Shown: positions 1 through 8,200, counted from the first letter of the stretch. The stretch is 57,972 nucleotides of DNA from Streptomyces luteolus (GCF_029968015.1 NZ_JASCIS010000050.1:1-57972); one strand, 5' to 3'. The notes: generated from the letters alone by a model not told the origin. A program made the numbers and translations.

Positions 1-191
1 AAAATTGAGCCCCTCCGGCGATTGAGGAGCGGGGGTCCGGGGGCGGAGCCCCCGCAGCCGACGGCAGTCTTTCGGGAAGGGGCGGGGAGGGGCGAAAACT
101 CAGCCCGTCCGGCGATTGAGGACGAGCGCGGAGCGCGAAAAAGAAGCCTCTCCGGCGATTGAGGAGCGGGGGGCCGGGGGCGGAGCCCCCA
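1..191. repeat. Gene-end palindromic repeat cluster
   Basis: Three tandem variants of one element: core CTCCGGCGATTGAGGA (near 12-28, 104-121 and 150-166), the first and third followed by a GC hairpin of the type GGGGGCGGAGCCCCC. A stretch TTTCGGGAAGGGGCGGGGAGG lies between the first two. Related copies occur at 28710-28870, 41558-41699 and 47715-47765, always outside genes. Probably transcription-termination or mRNA 3'-end structures of the gene upstream of the window. There is no coding evidence in 1-243. Confidence 0.7.
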
Positions 192-243
192 GGGAGTGCC
201 TGGGTAGGCCCGCACCTGAACGCACCCCACCGCACCCGGCACA

Positions 244-921
244 ATGCACCCCGTGATCCAGGACCTCTTCACACCCTCCGTCCAGCACAGCCTTGACCTG
301 GTCGGAATCTTCGTGTTCGCCATCTCCGGGGCCCTCCTCGCGGTACGCAAGAACTTCGACGTGTTCGGCATCGCCGTACTCGCCGAGGTCACCGCCCTCG
401 GCGGCGGCATCTTCCGGGACGTGATCATCGGCGCCGTACCCCCGGCCGCCTTCACCGACCTCGGCTACTTCCTCACCCCCCTCTTCGCCGCGGCCCTGGT
501 CTTCTTCCTGCACCCGGAGGTGGAGCGGATCAACCTGGCCGTGAACGTCTTCGACGCGGCCGGCCTCGGCCTGTTCTGCGTCGCGGGCACGATAAAGGCG
601 TACGAGTACGGCCTCGGTCTCACCTCATCCGCCGCGCTCGGCCTCGCCACGGCCGTCGGCGGCGGCGTGCTGCGCGACGTGCTCGCCAACGAGGTGCCGT
701 CGCTGCTGCGCTGGGACCGTGACCTGTACGCGGTGCCGGCCATGGTCGGCGCGGGCATCGTGGTCCTCTGCATCCACTTCGAGGCCCTCAACGCCTACAC
801 CAGCGCCCTCGCCGTCATCACCGCGTTCGTGCTGCGGCTGCTCGCCATCACCCGGCACTGGCGGGCCCCGCGCGCCTGGAACCGGCGATCCGCGGTCGAC
901 GAAAAAGCTACCGCTCAGTAG
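244..921 (+). CDS. TRIC-type cation channel family membrane protein (UPF0126)
   Basis: 225-residue integral membrane protein made of two homologous three-helix halves. Each half carries the family motif GGGxxRDV (GGGIFRDV near residue 58, GGGVLRDV near 141), diagnostic of the UPF0126/YadS family whose structural relatives are TRIC trimeric cation channels. The C-terminal 30 residues are polar and presumably cytosolic. The start is the ATG at 244; there is no strong ribosome site. The ion transported is unknown. The preceding 243 bases hold only repeats. Confidence 0.85.
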   Translation: MHPVIQDLFTPSVQHSLDLVGIFVFAISGALLAVRKNFDVFGIAVLAEVTALGGGIFRDVIIGAVPPAAFTDLGYFLTPLFAAALVFFLHPEVERINLAVNVFDAAGLGLFCVAGTIKAYEYGLGLTSSAALGLATAVGGGVLRDVLANEVPSLLRWDRDLYAVPAMVGAGIVVLCIHFEALNAYTSALAVITAFVLRLLAITRHWRAPRAWNRRSAVDEKATAQ

Positions 922-931
922 TCGCCTGTTG

Positions 932-937
932 TACCGT
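932..937 (+). promoter_or_regulatory. -10 box TACCGT of a probable leaderless mRNA
   Basis: TACCGT fits TAnnnT and ends six bases before the ATG at 944. There is no Shine-Dalgarno sequence, and the box lies just behind the stop of the channel gene. Same geometry as the boxes at 8683 and 46585. Confidence 0.5.
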
Positions 938-943
938 GCATCC

Positions 944-1819
944 ATGACTCAGGGCACGCAGGCTGCGCAGGCCACGACACGGGCCACCATCGGCGACGGC
1001 GAGTTCGACCGCGACACCGCGGTGGTGCGCCGCGCGGAGGGTGTCTACGACACCGAACTCTCCGCGGGCTGGACGATCATCAACGCCGTCAACGGCGGCT
1101 ATCTGCTCGCCGTCATCGGCCGCGCCCTGGCCGACGCCCTGCCGCACCCCGACCCGTTCACGATCTCCGCGCACTACCTCACCGCCTCCCAGCCGGGCCC
1201 GGCCGTGATCCGCACGGACACCGTCCGCGCCGGCCGCACCCTCTCCACCGGCCAGGCCTCCCTCCTCCAGTACGAGGCCGACGGCACCGAGGTGGAACGC
1301 ATCCGCGTCATCGCCTCGTACGGAGATCTGGACGCCCTGCCCGACGACATCCGCACCTCGGCCGAGGCGCCGCCCATCCCGCCGGTCGACCAGTGCTTCG
1401 GCCCGCAGGACGCGCCCGACGACGCCCCGGTGCAGGGCAGCACCGCCATCGCCGAGCGGCTGTGGCTGAAGCTGGACCCGGCCACCCTCGGCTGGGCGCT
1501 CGGCGCACCCTCCGGCAAGGGCGAGATGCGCGCGTGGTTCGGCCTCGCCGACGGCCGTGACGCCGACCCGCTCTCCCTGCTCCTCACCGTGGACGCCCTC
1601 CCGCCGACCGCCTTCGAGCTGGGCCTCTCCGGCTGGGTGCCGACCGTCGAGCTGACCGTGCACGTGCGCTGCCGCCCCGCCCCGGGCCCGCTGCGCGTCG
1701 CCATCGCCACCCGCAACCTCGCCGGGGGCTTCCTGGAGGAGGACGCCGAGGTCTGGGACAGCGCGGGCCGACTCGTCGCCCAGTCCCGGCAGTTGGCCAG
1801 GACGGTCCTCGCCCGCTGA
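944..1819 (+). CDS. Acyl-CoA thioesterase-like double hotdog protein
   Basis: 291 residues. The N-terminal part (GWTIINAVNGGYLLAVIGRAL, then FTISAHYLTASQPGPAVI) is typical of the acyl-CoA thioesterase-like family with two hotdog folds (TesB-like/4HBT_3). The second hotdog starts near residue 205 and contains LLLTVDALPPTAFELG. The family hydrolyses acyl-CoA; the substrate here is unknown. The ATG at 944 is chosen because an upstream in-frame extension would run inside the channel gene, and the -10 box at 932 fits a leaderless start. The WYL regulator follows after 36 bases. Confidence 0.8.
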   Translation: MTQGTQAAQATTRATIGDGEFDRDTAVVRRAEGVYDTELSAGWTIINAVNGGYLLAVIGRALADALPHPDPFTISAHYLTASQPGPAVIRTDTVRAGRTLSTGQASLLQYEADGTEVERIRVIASYGDLDALPDDIRTSAEAPPIPPVDQCFGPQDAPDDAPVQGSTAIAERLWLKLDPATLGWALGAPSGKGEMRAWFGLADGRDADPLSLLLTVDALPPTAFELGLSGWVPTVELTVHVRCRPAPGPLRVAIATRNLAGGFLEEDAEVWDSAGRLVAQSRQLARTVLAR

Positions 1820-1842
1820 TCCCCGTACGCGTAGGAGTGGGC

Positions 1843-1848
1843 GATCCT
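1843..1848 (+). promoter_or_regulatory. -10-like box GATCCT of a probable leaderless mRNA
   Basis: GATCCT has one mismatch to TAnnnT and ends seven bases before the GTG at 1856. No ribosome site precedes the start. Weak alone, but the spacing matches many other genes in the window. Confidence 0.35.
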
Positions 1849-1855
1849 GGGTGGC

Positions 1856-2824
1856 GTGAAGTCCGAACGGCTGCTCTCCATCCTGCTGCTGCTCCAGACC
1901 CGCGGCCGCGTGCCCGCGCGCGAGCTCGCCGAGCGCCTAGAAGTGTCCGTCCGCACGATCTACCGCGACGTCGAGGCGCTCTCCGGTAGCGGCGTCCCGG
2001 TGTACGCGGAGCGCGGCCGGCACGGCGGCATCGCGCTGCTTCCCGGCTACCGCACGGATGTCACGGGGCTCACGGCCGACGAGTCGCGGGCGCTGTTCGT
2101 GCTGGCCGCCGAGGGTACGCACGCCGCGCTCGGCCTGGACTCCGCGATCGGCTCGGCGCTGCGCAAGGTCATGGCCGCGCTGCCCGCCCCGCACCGGCCC
2201 GGCGCCGAACTGGCCGCGCGCCGTATCCTCGTCGACCCGGTGCGCTGGCTCGGCGGACCGCGGTCCGCGGTCGACCTGGAGGCCCTGCAGGACGCCGTGT
2301 TCAGCGACCGCCGCATCGACGTGCGCTACCGCCACAGCGGCCGGTCGGCGGCGCGCGACTACACCGTCGACCCGTACGGCCTCGTCTCCAAGGCCGGTGT
2401 CTGGTATCTGGTCGCCGACCGGGACGGCGCCCCGCGGCTGCTGCGCGTCGACCGCGTCGAGGCGGCCGAGCTGACCGGTGAGCCCGTGCGCAGGCGGCCG
2501 GGCGTCGAACTCGCCGACGTATGGGAGGAGTTGCGGCGCCGCGTCGAGGACCGCTCGGGCGCGATCGCCGTGGAGGCGCGGGTGCGGCGGCCCTGGCTCG
2601 ACATGTTCGTCCGGATGAACGGCGCGTACATGACGGCGCCGCCGGGGGAGGGGCACGACGACGAGGACTGGGTCCCCGTACGCCTCGCCTTCGGCGACAT
2701 CCGCGAGATCCGCCAGCTGCTCTCCTTCGCCGACCGCGCCGAGGTCCTCTCCCCGCCGGAGGCCCGCCGTGAACTGGCGCGGGCGGCGGCCTCGATCGTC
2801 GGGCTCTACGCGGACGACGGCTGA
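1856..2824 (+). CDS. WYL-domain transcriptional regulator (YafY type)
   Basis: 322 residues. An N-terminal DeoR-like winged HTH (residues 1-60, SERLLSILLLLQTRGRVPARELAERL...TIYRDVEAL) is followed by a WYL domain (about 140-215, with PYGLVSKAGVWYLVADRDG) and the WCX C-terminal extension. WYL regulators sense small ligands or nucleic acids, and the PafBC DNA-damage activators belong here. This single-gene copy lies outside the proteasome neighbourhood, so it is not PafB or PafC on context. Start is GTG. Its 3' end overlaps the convergent TetR gene by 19 bases. Confidence 0.88.
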   Translation: MKSERLLSILLLLQTRGRVPARELAERLEVSVRTIYRDVEALSGSGVPVYAERGRHGGIALLPGYRTDVTGLTADESRALFVLAAEGTHAALGLDSAIGSALRKVMAALPAPHRPGAELAARRILVDPVRWLGGPRSAVDLEALQDAVFSDRRIDVRYRHSGRSAARDYTVDPYGLVSKAGVWYLVADRDGAPRLLRVDRVEAAELTGEPVRRRPGVELADVWEELRRRVEDRSGAIAVEARVRRPWLDMFVRMNGAYMTAPPGEGHDDEDWVPVRLAFGDIREIRQLLSFADRAEVLSPPEARRELARAAASIVGLYADDG

Positions 2825-3462
2825 CCCTCGTCCAGCCAGTGTGCGCTGCCCACATTGATCAGGCGCAGCCTGCGTCGGGTGGCACGGGTGATACGCGCGG
2901 TCTCCTCCGTGGCGTCCGGCCCGGCCTCCAGGAGTGCGGCCGCGGTCATCACCATCTGGTCCACGTACATGCCCGCCAGCATGCGCAGGTCCTCGGGCTG
3001 CCAGCCGCGCAGTTCGGTCTCCGCGGCCAGTACCTCGGTCAACTCCTCCGAGAACAGGTCGAGTTGGGTCGCGATGGCCCGGCGCACCGGGGCCACTCCG
3101 CCGGTCCGCTCGCGTACCAGGAAGCGGAAGTAGGCGGGCTGCTCGGCGACATGGCGGGCGATCAGCTCGACGGTGCGCGCGATGCGCCGCTCGGTGTCGC
3201 CGGTCTCGGCCAGGATCGCGGCTGTCAGGGCGCGCAGACTGCCCAGGGTCTCCTCGACCAGGGCCACGCCGAGGTCCGGGATGCCGCAGAAGTGGCGGTA
3301 GAAGCCCGCGGGGGAGATGCCGACCGCCCGTGTCACCTCGCGCAGGCCGAGGCTGCTGAGGCTCTGCTGCTCCAGGAGTTCCAGGCTCGCGGACATGAGG
3401 GCCTGGCGGGTCCGCAGCTTCTGGGCCTGGCGTGTGCCCGGGGGGTCGGGACTGTGACTCAT
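2806..3462 (-). CDS. TetR family transcriptional regulator
   Basis: 218 residues. The TetR HTH is at about 12-60: RQALMSASLELLEQ, LGLREVTRAVGISPAGFYRHF. The remainder is an all-helical ligand/dimer domain resembling the FabR/DesT-like group; the ligand is unknown. The ATG at 3462 gives the standard N-terminal length, and TTTACT lies seven bases upstream. The divergent 52-residue membrane protein gene and the regulator share the repeat pair CAGTRAACAGYCGT, one copy over each promoter, so it probably represses both. Confidence 0.85.
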   Translation of the reverse strand: MSHSPDPPGTRQAQKLRTRQALMSASLELLEQQSLSSLGLREVTRAVGISPAGFYRHFCGIPDLGVALVEETLGSLRALTAAILAETGDTERRIARTVELIARHVAEQPAYFRFLVRERTGGVAPVRRAIATQLDLFSEELTEVLAAETELRGWQPEDLRMLAGMYVDQMVMTAAALLEAGPDATEETARITRATRRRLRLINVGSAHWLDEGQPSSA

Positions 3463-3468
3463 GGAACT

Positions 3469-3539
3469 CAGTAAACAGCCGTTCTCTGTCGCGAGGGACC
3501 CCTCGCACCCTTTAGACTCAGTAGTCAGTGAACAGTCGT
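3469..3539. promoter_or_regulatory. Divergent promoters with paired TetR operator candidates
   Basis: Two near-identical 14-mers, CAGTAAACAGCCGT (3469-3482) and CAGTGAACAGTCGT (3526-3539), lie between the TetR gene and the rightward small gene. The first covers the putative -10 (TTTACT on the minus strand, 3470-3475) seven bases before the TetR ATG. The second lies just after TAGACT (3513-3518), the best rightward -10, at about its transcription start. This placement suggests repression in both directions. Only two copies are seen. Confidence 0.55.
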
Positions 3540-3563
3540 ACGCTGAAACCTGAGAGGCGTATC

Positions 3564-3722
3564 GTGATCGCACTTGTCGCCGCACTCCTGCTGCTGGGCG
3601 TTCTGCTCGGCTCCGTGGCCCAACTCCCCCTCTCCGTATCCCTCGTGGCCGCCGCCGTCATCGCCGGCTGGCTGGCCGCCTTCGCGGTGCGTGAGCAGCT
3701 CGCGCGCCACCGTTCGGAGTGA
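3564..3722 (+). CDS. Small membrane protein, TetR-associated
   Basis: 52 residues, mostly two hydrophobic helices (ALVAALLLLGVLLG and VSLVAAAVIAGWLAAFAV) with a basic tail REQLARHRSE. I do not recognise a named family. The GTG at 3564 is chosen because GAGAGG (3552-3557) sits six bases upstream; an in-frame GTG at 3528 lies inside the operator repeat and lacks a site. It is the first gene right of the divergent promoter and is followed directly by the DUF4190-like gene, probably as one transcript. Confidence 0.65.
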   Translation: MIALVAALLLLGVLLGSVAQLPLSVSLVAAAVIAGWLAAFAVREQLARHRSE

Positions 3723-3727
3723 GTTCC

Positions 3728-4015
3728 GTGACGTCTTCCTCTTCCCTGCGCGCCGACCGTGCCGGGCCGCCGCGTGACGCGACCCGCCGCCCCGACTCCA
3801 TGGCCGTCGCGTCCTTCGTCCTCGGCCTCCTCGGACTCCTCGTCCTGAACGTCGTCCTCGGGCCGATCGCCATCACCCTCGCCTGCCTCGCGCTGCGCGC
3901 CGGTACCTCCCGCCGCGGCCGCGCCTACCTCGGCCTCGGCCTGGGCGTCGCCGACCTGCTCGTCCTCGCCGCCCTGACCGCCGCCAACTCGACGGTGGTC
4001 TGGAACTTCGGCTGA
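3728..4015 (+). CDS. DUF4190-like small membrane protein
   Basis: 95 residues. A polar N-terminus is followed by two membrane segments (SMAVASFVLGLLGLLVLNVVLGPIAI and the LGLGLGVADLLVLAAL segment) with the small-residue pattern of DUF4190 proteins. Function unknown. GTG 3728 has GGAG (3716-3719) eight bases upstream; GTG 3719 would overlap the previous stop by four bases and is the alternative. Likely cotranscribed with the 52-residue gene. Confidence 0.65.
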   Translation: MTSSSSLRADRAGPPRDATRRPDSMAVASFVLGLLGLLVLNVVLGPIAITLACLALRAGTSRRGRAYLGLGLGVADLLVLAALTAANSTVVWNFG

Positions 4016-4031
4016 GCTCGCGCCGCAGGGC

Positions 4032-4877
4032 TCAGCCGAGAAACCGTACGAGCTCCGCCGCCAGCTCAGCGGGCGCGTCCTCCTGTACGAGGTGGCCCGC
4101 GCCCTCGATCAGGCGCAGCTCGGCGCCCGGGATCGCCTCGGCCAGTTCGTACGCCTTGGCCGCCGGGATCCAGGTGTCCTCCGCGCCCCAGCACACCAGG
4201 ACCGGAAGCTTCAACTCTTCGTATCTGTCCTGGATCTCATCGGTGAAGCGCTGGTCGTTCAGGGTGATCTGCCGGTAGAACGCCGCCTGTCCCTCCGGTG
4301 TGCACCACGGCGCGACCAGGCGTTCGTGGACCCCGGGGTGCAGCCCGAGGTGGCTCCCCGAGCCCAGGTACTCCCGTACCAGAGCCGCGTGCAGCGGCGC
4401 CGGGAGCTGGGCGAACACCTCGGCGTGCGCCCCGAGCAGCCGGTACGTCGGCGAGCCCCACGGGGCGAGCGCCACCGGGTCGAGCAGCGCGAGGCGCTCG
4501 TACCGCGCCCCGTGCAGCAGGTGGGCGCGCAGCGCGATGCAGCCGCCGAAGTCGTGCGCGACGACGGCGGGTCGGTCCAGGCCCCAGTGGTCGAGCAGTT
4601 CCGTGAAGACGCGGCCCTGCTGGTCCAGGGAGACGTCCTGGTCGTCCCGCATCTCCGAGGCGCCGTACCCCGGCAGGTCCCAGACGTGGACCCGGTGGTG
4701 CGGGGCGAGCGCGCGGGCGACGGATCGCCAGACGTACGACGAGAACGGGGTGCCGTGGACGAAGACGAGGGGAGGCGCATCGGGTGCGCCGAACGAGGCC
4801 CAGCGGACCTCGCCGGACGAGCTGTGGAAGGTGCGGTCGAGTGCCCAGTCGTGGTCGAGAACCCGGTTGGCTGTCAT
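4032..4877 (-). CDS. Alpha/beta hydrolase (haloalkane dehalogenase-like)
   Basis: 281 residues with the full alpha/beta-hydrolase pattern: the oxyanion segment LVFVHGTPFSSYVWR, the nucleophile elbow VVAHDFGG in which aspartate replaces serine (HDFGG), the acid region VLVCWGAEDTW and the terminal histidine GAGHLVQED. The D-elbow is typical of haloalkane dehalogenases and epoxide hydrolases, so those activities are more likely than esterase; the substrate cannot be read from sequence. The ATG at 4877 has TAGGCT seven bases upstream on the minus strand, as for a leaderless mRNA. Convergent with the DUF4190-like gene. Confidence 0.85.
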   Translation of the reverse strand: MTANRVLDHDWALDRTFHSSSGEVRWASFGAPDAPPLVFVHGTPFSSYVWRSVARALAPHHRVHVWDLPGYGASEMRDDQDVSLDQQGRVFTELLDHWGLDRPAVVAHDFGGCIALRAHLLHGARYERLALLDPVALAPWGSPTYRLLGAHAEVFAQLPAPLHAALVREYLGSGSHLGLHPGVHERLVAPWCTPEGQAAFYRQITLNDQRFTDEIQDRYEELKLPVLVCWGAEDTWIPAAKAYELAEAIPGAELRLIEGAGHLVQEDAPAELAAELVRFLG

Positions 4878-4884
4878 GACCGTA

Positions 4885-4890
4885 AGCCTA
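4885..4890 (-). promoter_or_regulatory. -10 box TAGGCT of a probable leaderless mRNA
   Basis: On the minus strand TAGGCT ends exactly seven bases before the ATG at 4877. There is no Shine-Dalgarno sequence between them. Confidence 0.55.
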
Positions 4891-4973
4891 TTTGGTACTG
4901 ACACTCGGCGCCAGGGTTTCGCGGGACCCTGCCGTGCCCCCCTGCGCCCGCCGTGCCCCCTCCGCGCGGCTCG

Positions 4974-4979
4974 TAGAAT
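4974..4979 (+). promoter_or_regulatory. -10 box TAGAAT before the cysteine desulfurase
   Basis: TAGAAT lies ten bases before the ATG at 4990, with no ribosome site in the gap. Transcription would start at or within a few bases of the start codon. Confidence 0.5.
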
Positions 4980-4989
4980 CGATCGCACC

Positions 4990-6174
4990 ATGGCCTATCT
5001 CGACCACGCCGCGACCACTCCGATGCTCCCGGAGGCCGTCGAGGCGATGACCGCGCAGCTCACCGTCGTCGGCAACGCCTCCTCCCTGCACGCCGCCGGG
5101 CGGCGGGCCAGGCGCACCGTCGAGGAGGCCCGCGAGACCCTCGCCGACGCGCTCGGCGCCCGCCCCAGCGAAGTCGTCCTCACCTCCGGCGGCACCGAGG
5201 CCGACAACCTCGCCGTGAAGGGCCTGTTCTGGGCGCGACGGGCCGCCGATCCGGCGCGCATCCGCGTCCTCGCCAGCCCCGTCGAACACCACGCCGTGCT
5301 CGACGCGGTGCACTGGCTCGGCGAGCACGAGGGCGCGACGATCGAGTACCTGCCCGTCGACGCGTACGGCCGGGTGCACCCCGAGGCGCTGCGCGCGGCC
5401 ATCGAGCGCAACCCCGACGACGTCGCCCTCGCCACGGTCATGTGGGCCAACAACGAGATCGGCACCGTCATGCCGATACGTCAACTCGCCGACGTGGCAG
5501 CGGAGTTCGACGTTCCGCTGCATGCCGACGCCGTCCAGGCCTTCGGCCAGCTCCCCGTCGACTTCGGTGCCTCCGGGCTCGCCGCGATGACGGTCAGCGG
5601 CCACAAGGTCGGCGGTCCGTACGGCATCGGGGCGCTGCTGCTCGGCCGTGAGTACGCCCCCGTGCCCGTGCTGCACGGCGGCGGGCAGGAGCGGCATGTG
5701 CGCTCCGGGACCCTCGACGTGCCCGCCGTCGCCGCGTTCGCCGTGGCCGGGCGGATCGCCGCCGAGCGCCGCGACTGGTTCGCGCGGGAGATCGGCGGCC
5801 TGCGGGACGAGCTGATCGCCGCCGTCCGCGCCGCCGCACCCGACGCGATCCTGGGCGGCGACCCGGCCCCGGCCGGCCCGGACACCCTCGGCCGACTGCC
5901 CGCCAACGCGCACTTCACCTTCCCCGGCTGCGAGGGCGACTCACTGCTGCTCCTCCTCGACGCCCAGGGCATCGAGTGCTCCACCGGATCCGCGTGCACG
6001 GCGGGCGTGGCCCAGCCGAGCCATGTCCTGCTCGCCACCGGCACCGACCCGGACCTGGCCCGCGGCACCCTGCGCTTCTCCCTCGGGCACACGACGACCC
6101 GCGCCGACATCGAGGCCGTGGCGAAGGCGATCGGCCCGGCGGTGGAGCGGGCGCGGTCGGCGGGGCTGAGCTAG
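4990..6174 (+). CDS. Cysteine desulfurase (IscS/NifS family)
   Basis: 394 residues, a normal length. The enzyme takes sulfur from L-cysteine as an enzyme persulfide using PLP. Visible landmarks are the N-terminus MAYLDHAATTPM, the aldimine-side DAVQAFGQ, the PLP lysine K206 in SGHKVGG and the persulfide cysteine C336 in STGSACTAG. In actinobacteria a desulfurase next to mnmA supplies sulfur for tRNA 2-thiouridine; here mnmA is two genes downstream in the same direction, with an amidase gene on the other strand between. No iron-sulfur scaffold genes are adjacent, which supports the tRNA role. Confidence 0.92.
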   Translation: MAYLDHAATTPMLPEAVEAMTAQLTVVGNASSLHAAGRRARRTVEEARETLADALGARPSEVVLTSGGTEADNLAVKGLFWARRAADPARIRVLASPVEHHAVLDAVHWLGEHEGATIEYLPVDAYGRVHPEALRAAIERNPDDVALATVMWANNEIGTVMPIRQLADVAAEFDVPLHADAVQAFGQLPVDFGASGLAAMTVSGHKVGGPYGIGALLLGREYAPVPVLHGGGQERHVRSGTLDVPAVAAFAVAGRIAAERRDWFAREIGGLRDELIAAVRAAAPDAILGGDPAPAGPDTLGRLPANAHFTFPGCEGDSLLLLLDAQGIECSTGSACTAGVAQPSHVLLATGTDPDLARGTLRFSLGHTTTRADIEAVAKAIGPAVERARSAGLS

Positions 6175-6179
6175 GCGCT

Positions 6180-6270
6180 TCCTGCGGGGCCAAATCCAGC
6201 CCGTCTGGGGGCACCTCCCGGCCGAAGGCTGGGGGAGTTTGAGGACGAGCCCGCAGGGCGATCGACGGTG
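6180..6270. repeat. Intergenic palindromic element between convergent genes
   Basis: The convergent gap after the desulfurase gene holds CAGCCCGTCTGGGGGCACCT, the palindromic GGCCGAAGGC, a CTGGGGGAG arm that can fold back on the upstream bases, and TTTGAGGACGAGC. It is a variant of the gene-end element at 1-191. Probably a bidirectional terminator; no gene is seen here. Confidence 0.5.
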
Positions 6271-6288
6271 ACCGGGTCGACGGCACCT

Positions 6289-6978
6289 TTACGTCGACCT
6301 TCTTGCCGCCTCACGAACAAGCCGCATGTACTTGTCCCAGTCCCAGTGCCGCCCCGGGTCGGTGTGCGTGGCGCCCGGGACCTCGTTGTGGCCGATGATG
6401 TGCTCGCGGTCCACCGGTATCCCGTACCGCGCGCAGATGTCCGCCGCCAGGCGGGCCGACGAGCGGTACATCACGTCCGTCAGGGTCTCCGGCTTGTCGA
6501 CGAAGCCCTCGTGCTCGATGCCGACGCTGCGTTCGTTGTACTCGCGGTTGCCCGCGTGGAACGCGACGTCCAGCTCGCGGGCCATCTGCGCGATGTGGCC
6601 GTCCTTCGCGCGGACCACATAGTGCGCCGCCGCGGCGTGCAGCGGATCGCGGAAGACCCGCACCGCCGTCGCGTAACTGCCCTCCGTGACATGGATGACG
6701 ACGCGGTCGACCGTGAAGTCCGCGGGCCGGTCCGCGTACCGCAGGTTCGCCTCCGAGGCCGCGATCCACTGCGCGCCCCTGTGGTCCACGTCCCCGTCGT
6801 TGCGCTGCTTGTCGACGCCGGGCACCCGCCACCACAGGCGGCCCAGCTCCTCGTGGAACAGCGCCGCGCCCCCGCCCACGACGACCGCGCCGCCGATCAG
6901 CAGCCCGCGTCTGCTCACGCCTCGCCCCGACCGCTCCCGCTTCTCGTCCTTCTCGCCGCCGGACCGCTCTTCGGCCAC
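6289..6978 (-). CDS. Tat-exported N-acetylmuramoyl-L-alanine amidase (Amidase_2)
   Basis: 229 residues. The N-terminus carries a twin-arginine signal (SRRGLLIGGAVVVGGGAA) with no clear AxA cleavage site, so the protein may stay membrane-anchored. The catalytic domain (about 90-220) is Amidase_2/PGRP-like: VVIHVTEGSY supplies a zinc histidine, HYVVRAKDGHIAQM follows, and IIGHNEVPGATHTDPGRHWDW supplies the second zinc ligand region. It cleaves the amide between muramic acid and the stem peptide. The GTG at 6978 has GGGGAGG four bases upstream. It separates the desulfurase from mnmA but lies on the other strand. Confidence 0.85.
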   Translation of the reverse strand: MAEERSGGEKDEKRERSGRGVSRRGLLIGGAVVVGGGAALFHEELGRLWWRVPGVDKQRNDGDVDHRGAQWIAASEANLRYADRPADFTVDRVVIHVTEGSYATAVRVFRDPLHAAAAHYVVRAKDGHIAQMARELDVAFHAGNREYNERSVGIEHEGFVDKPETLTDVMYRSSARLAADICARYGIPVDREHIIGHNEVPGATHTDPGRHWDWDKYMRLVREAARRST

Positions 6979-7054
6979 TGAACCTCCCCGTGCTCCCCGT
7001 GATCGTAGAAACGCGCGAGGGGTCCTCGAAGGTTCCGTCTACCCTGGAGGAGTT

Positions 7055-8185
7055 ATGACTGAGATCCCCGCCGCCCCGCAGCGCCGCCTCCGTGTCCTCG
7101 CCGCCATGTCCGGCGGGGTCGACTCAGCCGTCGCCGCCGCCCGCGCCGCGGAGGCCGGGCACGACGTCACCGGAGTGCACCTGGCCCTCTCGGCCAACCC
7201 GCAGTCCTTCCGCACCGGAGCCCGCGGCTGCTGCACGATCGAGGACTCCCGCGACGCCCGCCGCGCGGCCGACGTCATCGGCATCCCCTTCTATGTGTGG
7301 GATCTCGCCGACCGCTTCCGCGAGGACGTGGTCGAGGACTTCGTCGCCGAGTACGAGGCGGGCCGCACGCCCAACCCGTGCCTGCGCTGCAACGAGAAGA
7401 TCAAGTTCGCCGCGCTCCTGGACAAGGCCCTCGCCCTGGGCTTCGACGCCGTCGCCACCGGGCACTACGCCCAGGTCGTCACGGACGCCGACGGCAACCG
7501 CGAACTGCACCGCGCGTCCGACATGGCGAAGGACCAGTCGTACGTCCTCGGCGTCCTGGACGACCGGCAGCTCGCGCACGCGATGTTCCCGCTCGGCGAC
7601 ACCGTGACCACCAAGGACGAGATCCGCGCGGAGGCCGAGCGCCGCGGCCTCGCCGTCGCCAAGAAGCCCGACTCGCACGACATCTGCTTCATCGCCGACG
7701 GCGACACCCAGGGCTTCCTCGCCAACCGCCTCGGCAGGGCGGAGGGCGACATCGTCGACGAGTCCGGCACGAAACTCGGCACCCATGAGGGCGCGTACGG
7801 CTACACCATCGGCCAGCGCAAGGGCCTGCGCATCGGCACCCCGGCCCCGGACGGCAAGCCGCGCTACGTCCTGGACATCTCACCGGTGAACAACACCGTG
7901 ACGGTCGGCCCGGTCGAGGCGCTCGACGTCACCGCCCTCACCGCGATCAAGCCCCGCTGGTGCGGCACCGCCCCGGCGGGCCCCGGCACGTACACCGCGC
8001 AGCTGCGGGCGCACGGCGGCGAGACCCCGGTCAGCGCGGAGCTGGTCGACGGCACGCTGCACGTCACGTTCGACGAGCCGGTCCGCGGCGTCGCCCCGGG
8101 CCAGGCCATCGTGCTCTACGACGGCACGCGCGTGGTGGGCTCGGCGACCATCGCCACGACGGGGCGCGCGACGGCCGCCGCGTGA
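7055..8185 (+). CDS. mnmA: tRNA-specific 2-thiouridylase
   Basis: 376 residues. The enzyme adenylates and thiolates U34 of Lys, Glu and Gln tRNAs. The PP-loop SGGVDS is at 19-24, the catalytic cysteine pair is C109 (NPCLRCNEKIKF) and C211 (DICFIAD), and the tRNA-contact segments SYVLGVL and IGQRKGL are present; the C-terminal beta-barrel is intact. GGAGGAG lies just before the ATG, and TACCCT (7040-7045) just before that, so a promoter is very close to the start. The desulfurase at 4990-6174 is the likely sulfur donor. Confidence 0.95.
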   Translation: MTEIPAAPQRRLRVLAAMSGGVDSAVAAARAAEAGHDVTGVHLALSANPQSFRTGARGCCTIEDSRDARRAADVIGIPFYVWDLADRFREDVVEDFVAEYEAGRTPNPCLRCNEKIKFAALLDKALALGFDAVATGHYAQVVTDADGNRELHRASDMAKDQSYVLGVLDDRQLAHAMFPLGDTVTTKDEIRAEAERRGLAVAKKPDSHDICFIADGDTQGFLANRLGRAEGDIVDESGTKLGTHEGAYGYTIGQRKGLRIGTPAPDGKPRYVLDISPVNNTVTVGPVEALDVTALTAIKPRWCGTAPAGPGTYTAQLRAHGGETPVSAELVDGTLHVTFDEPVRGVAPGQAIVLYDGTRVVGSATIATTGRATAAA

Positions 8186-8200
8186 CAACGCCGGTTGTCA
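8183..8200. terminator. Bidirectional hairpin holding both stop codons
   Basis: TGACAAC, four bases, then GTTGTCA: a perfect 7-bp inverted repeat. Its left arm begins with the mnmA stop codon TGA and its right arm ends with the minus-strand stop of the DUF427 gene. It probably ends both transcripts. Confidence 0.55.

Noticed and set aside
1856..2824. WYL regulator as PafB or PafC, which would tie it to the damage-type promoters
   Set aside because: PafB and PafC are adjacent paralogues near proteasome genes. This is a lone gene of YafY type in a different context.
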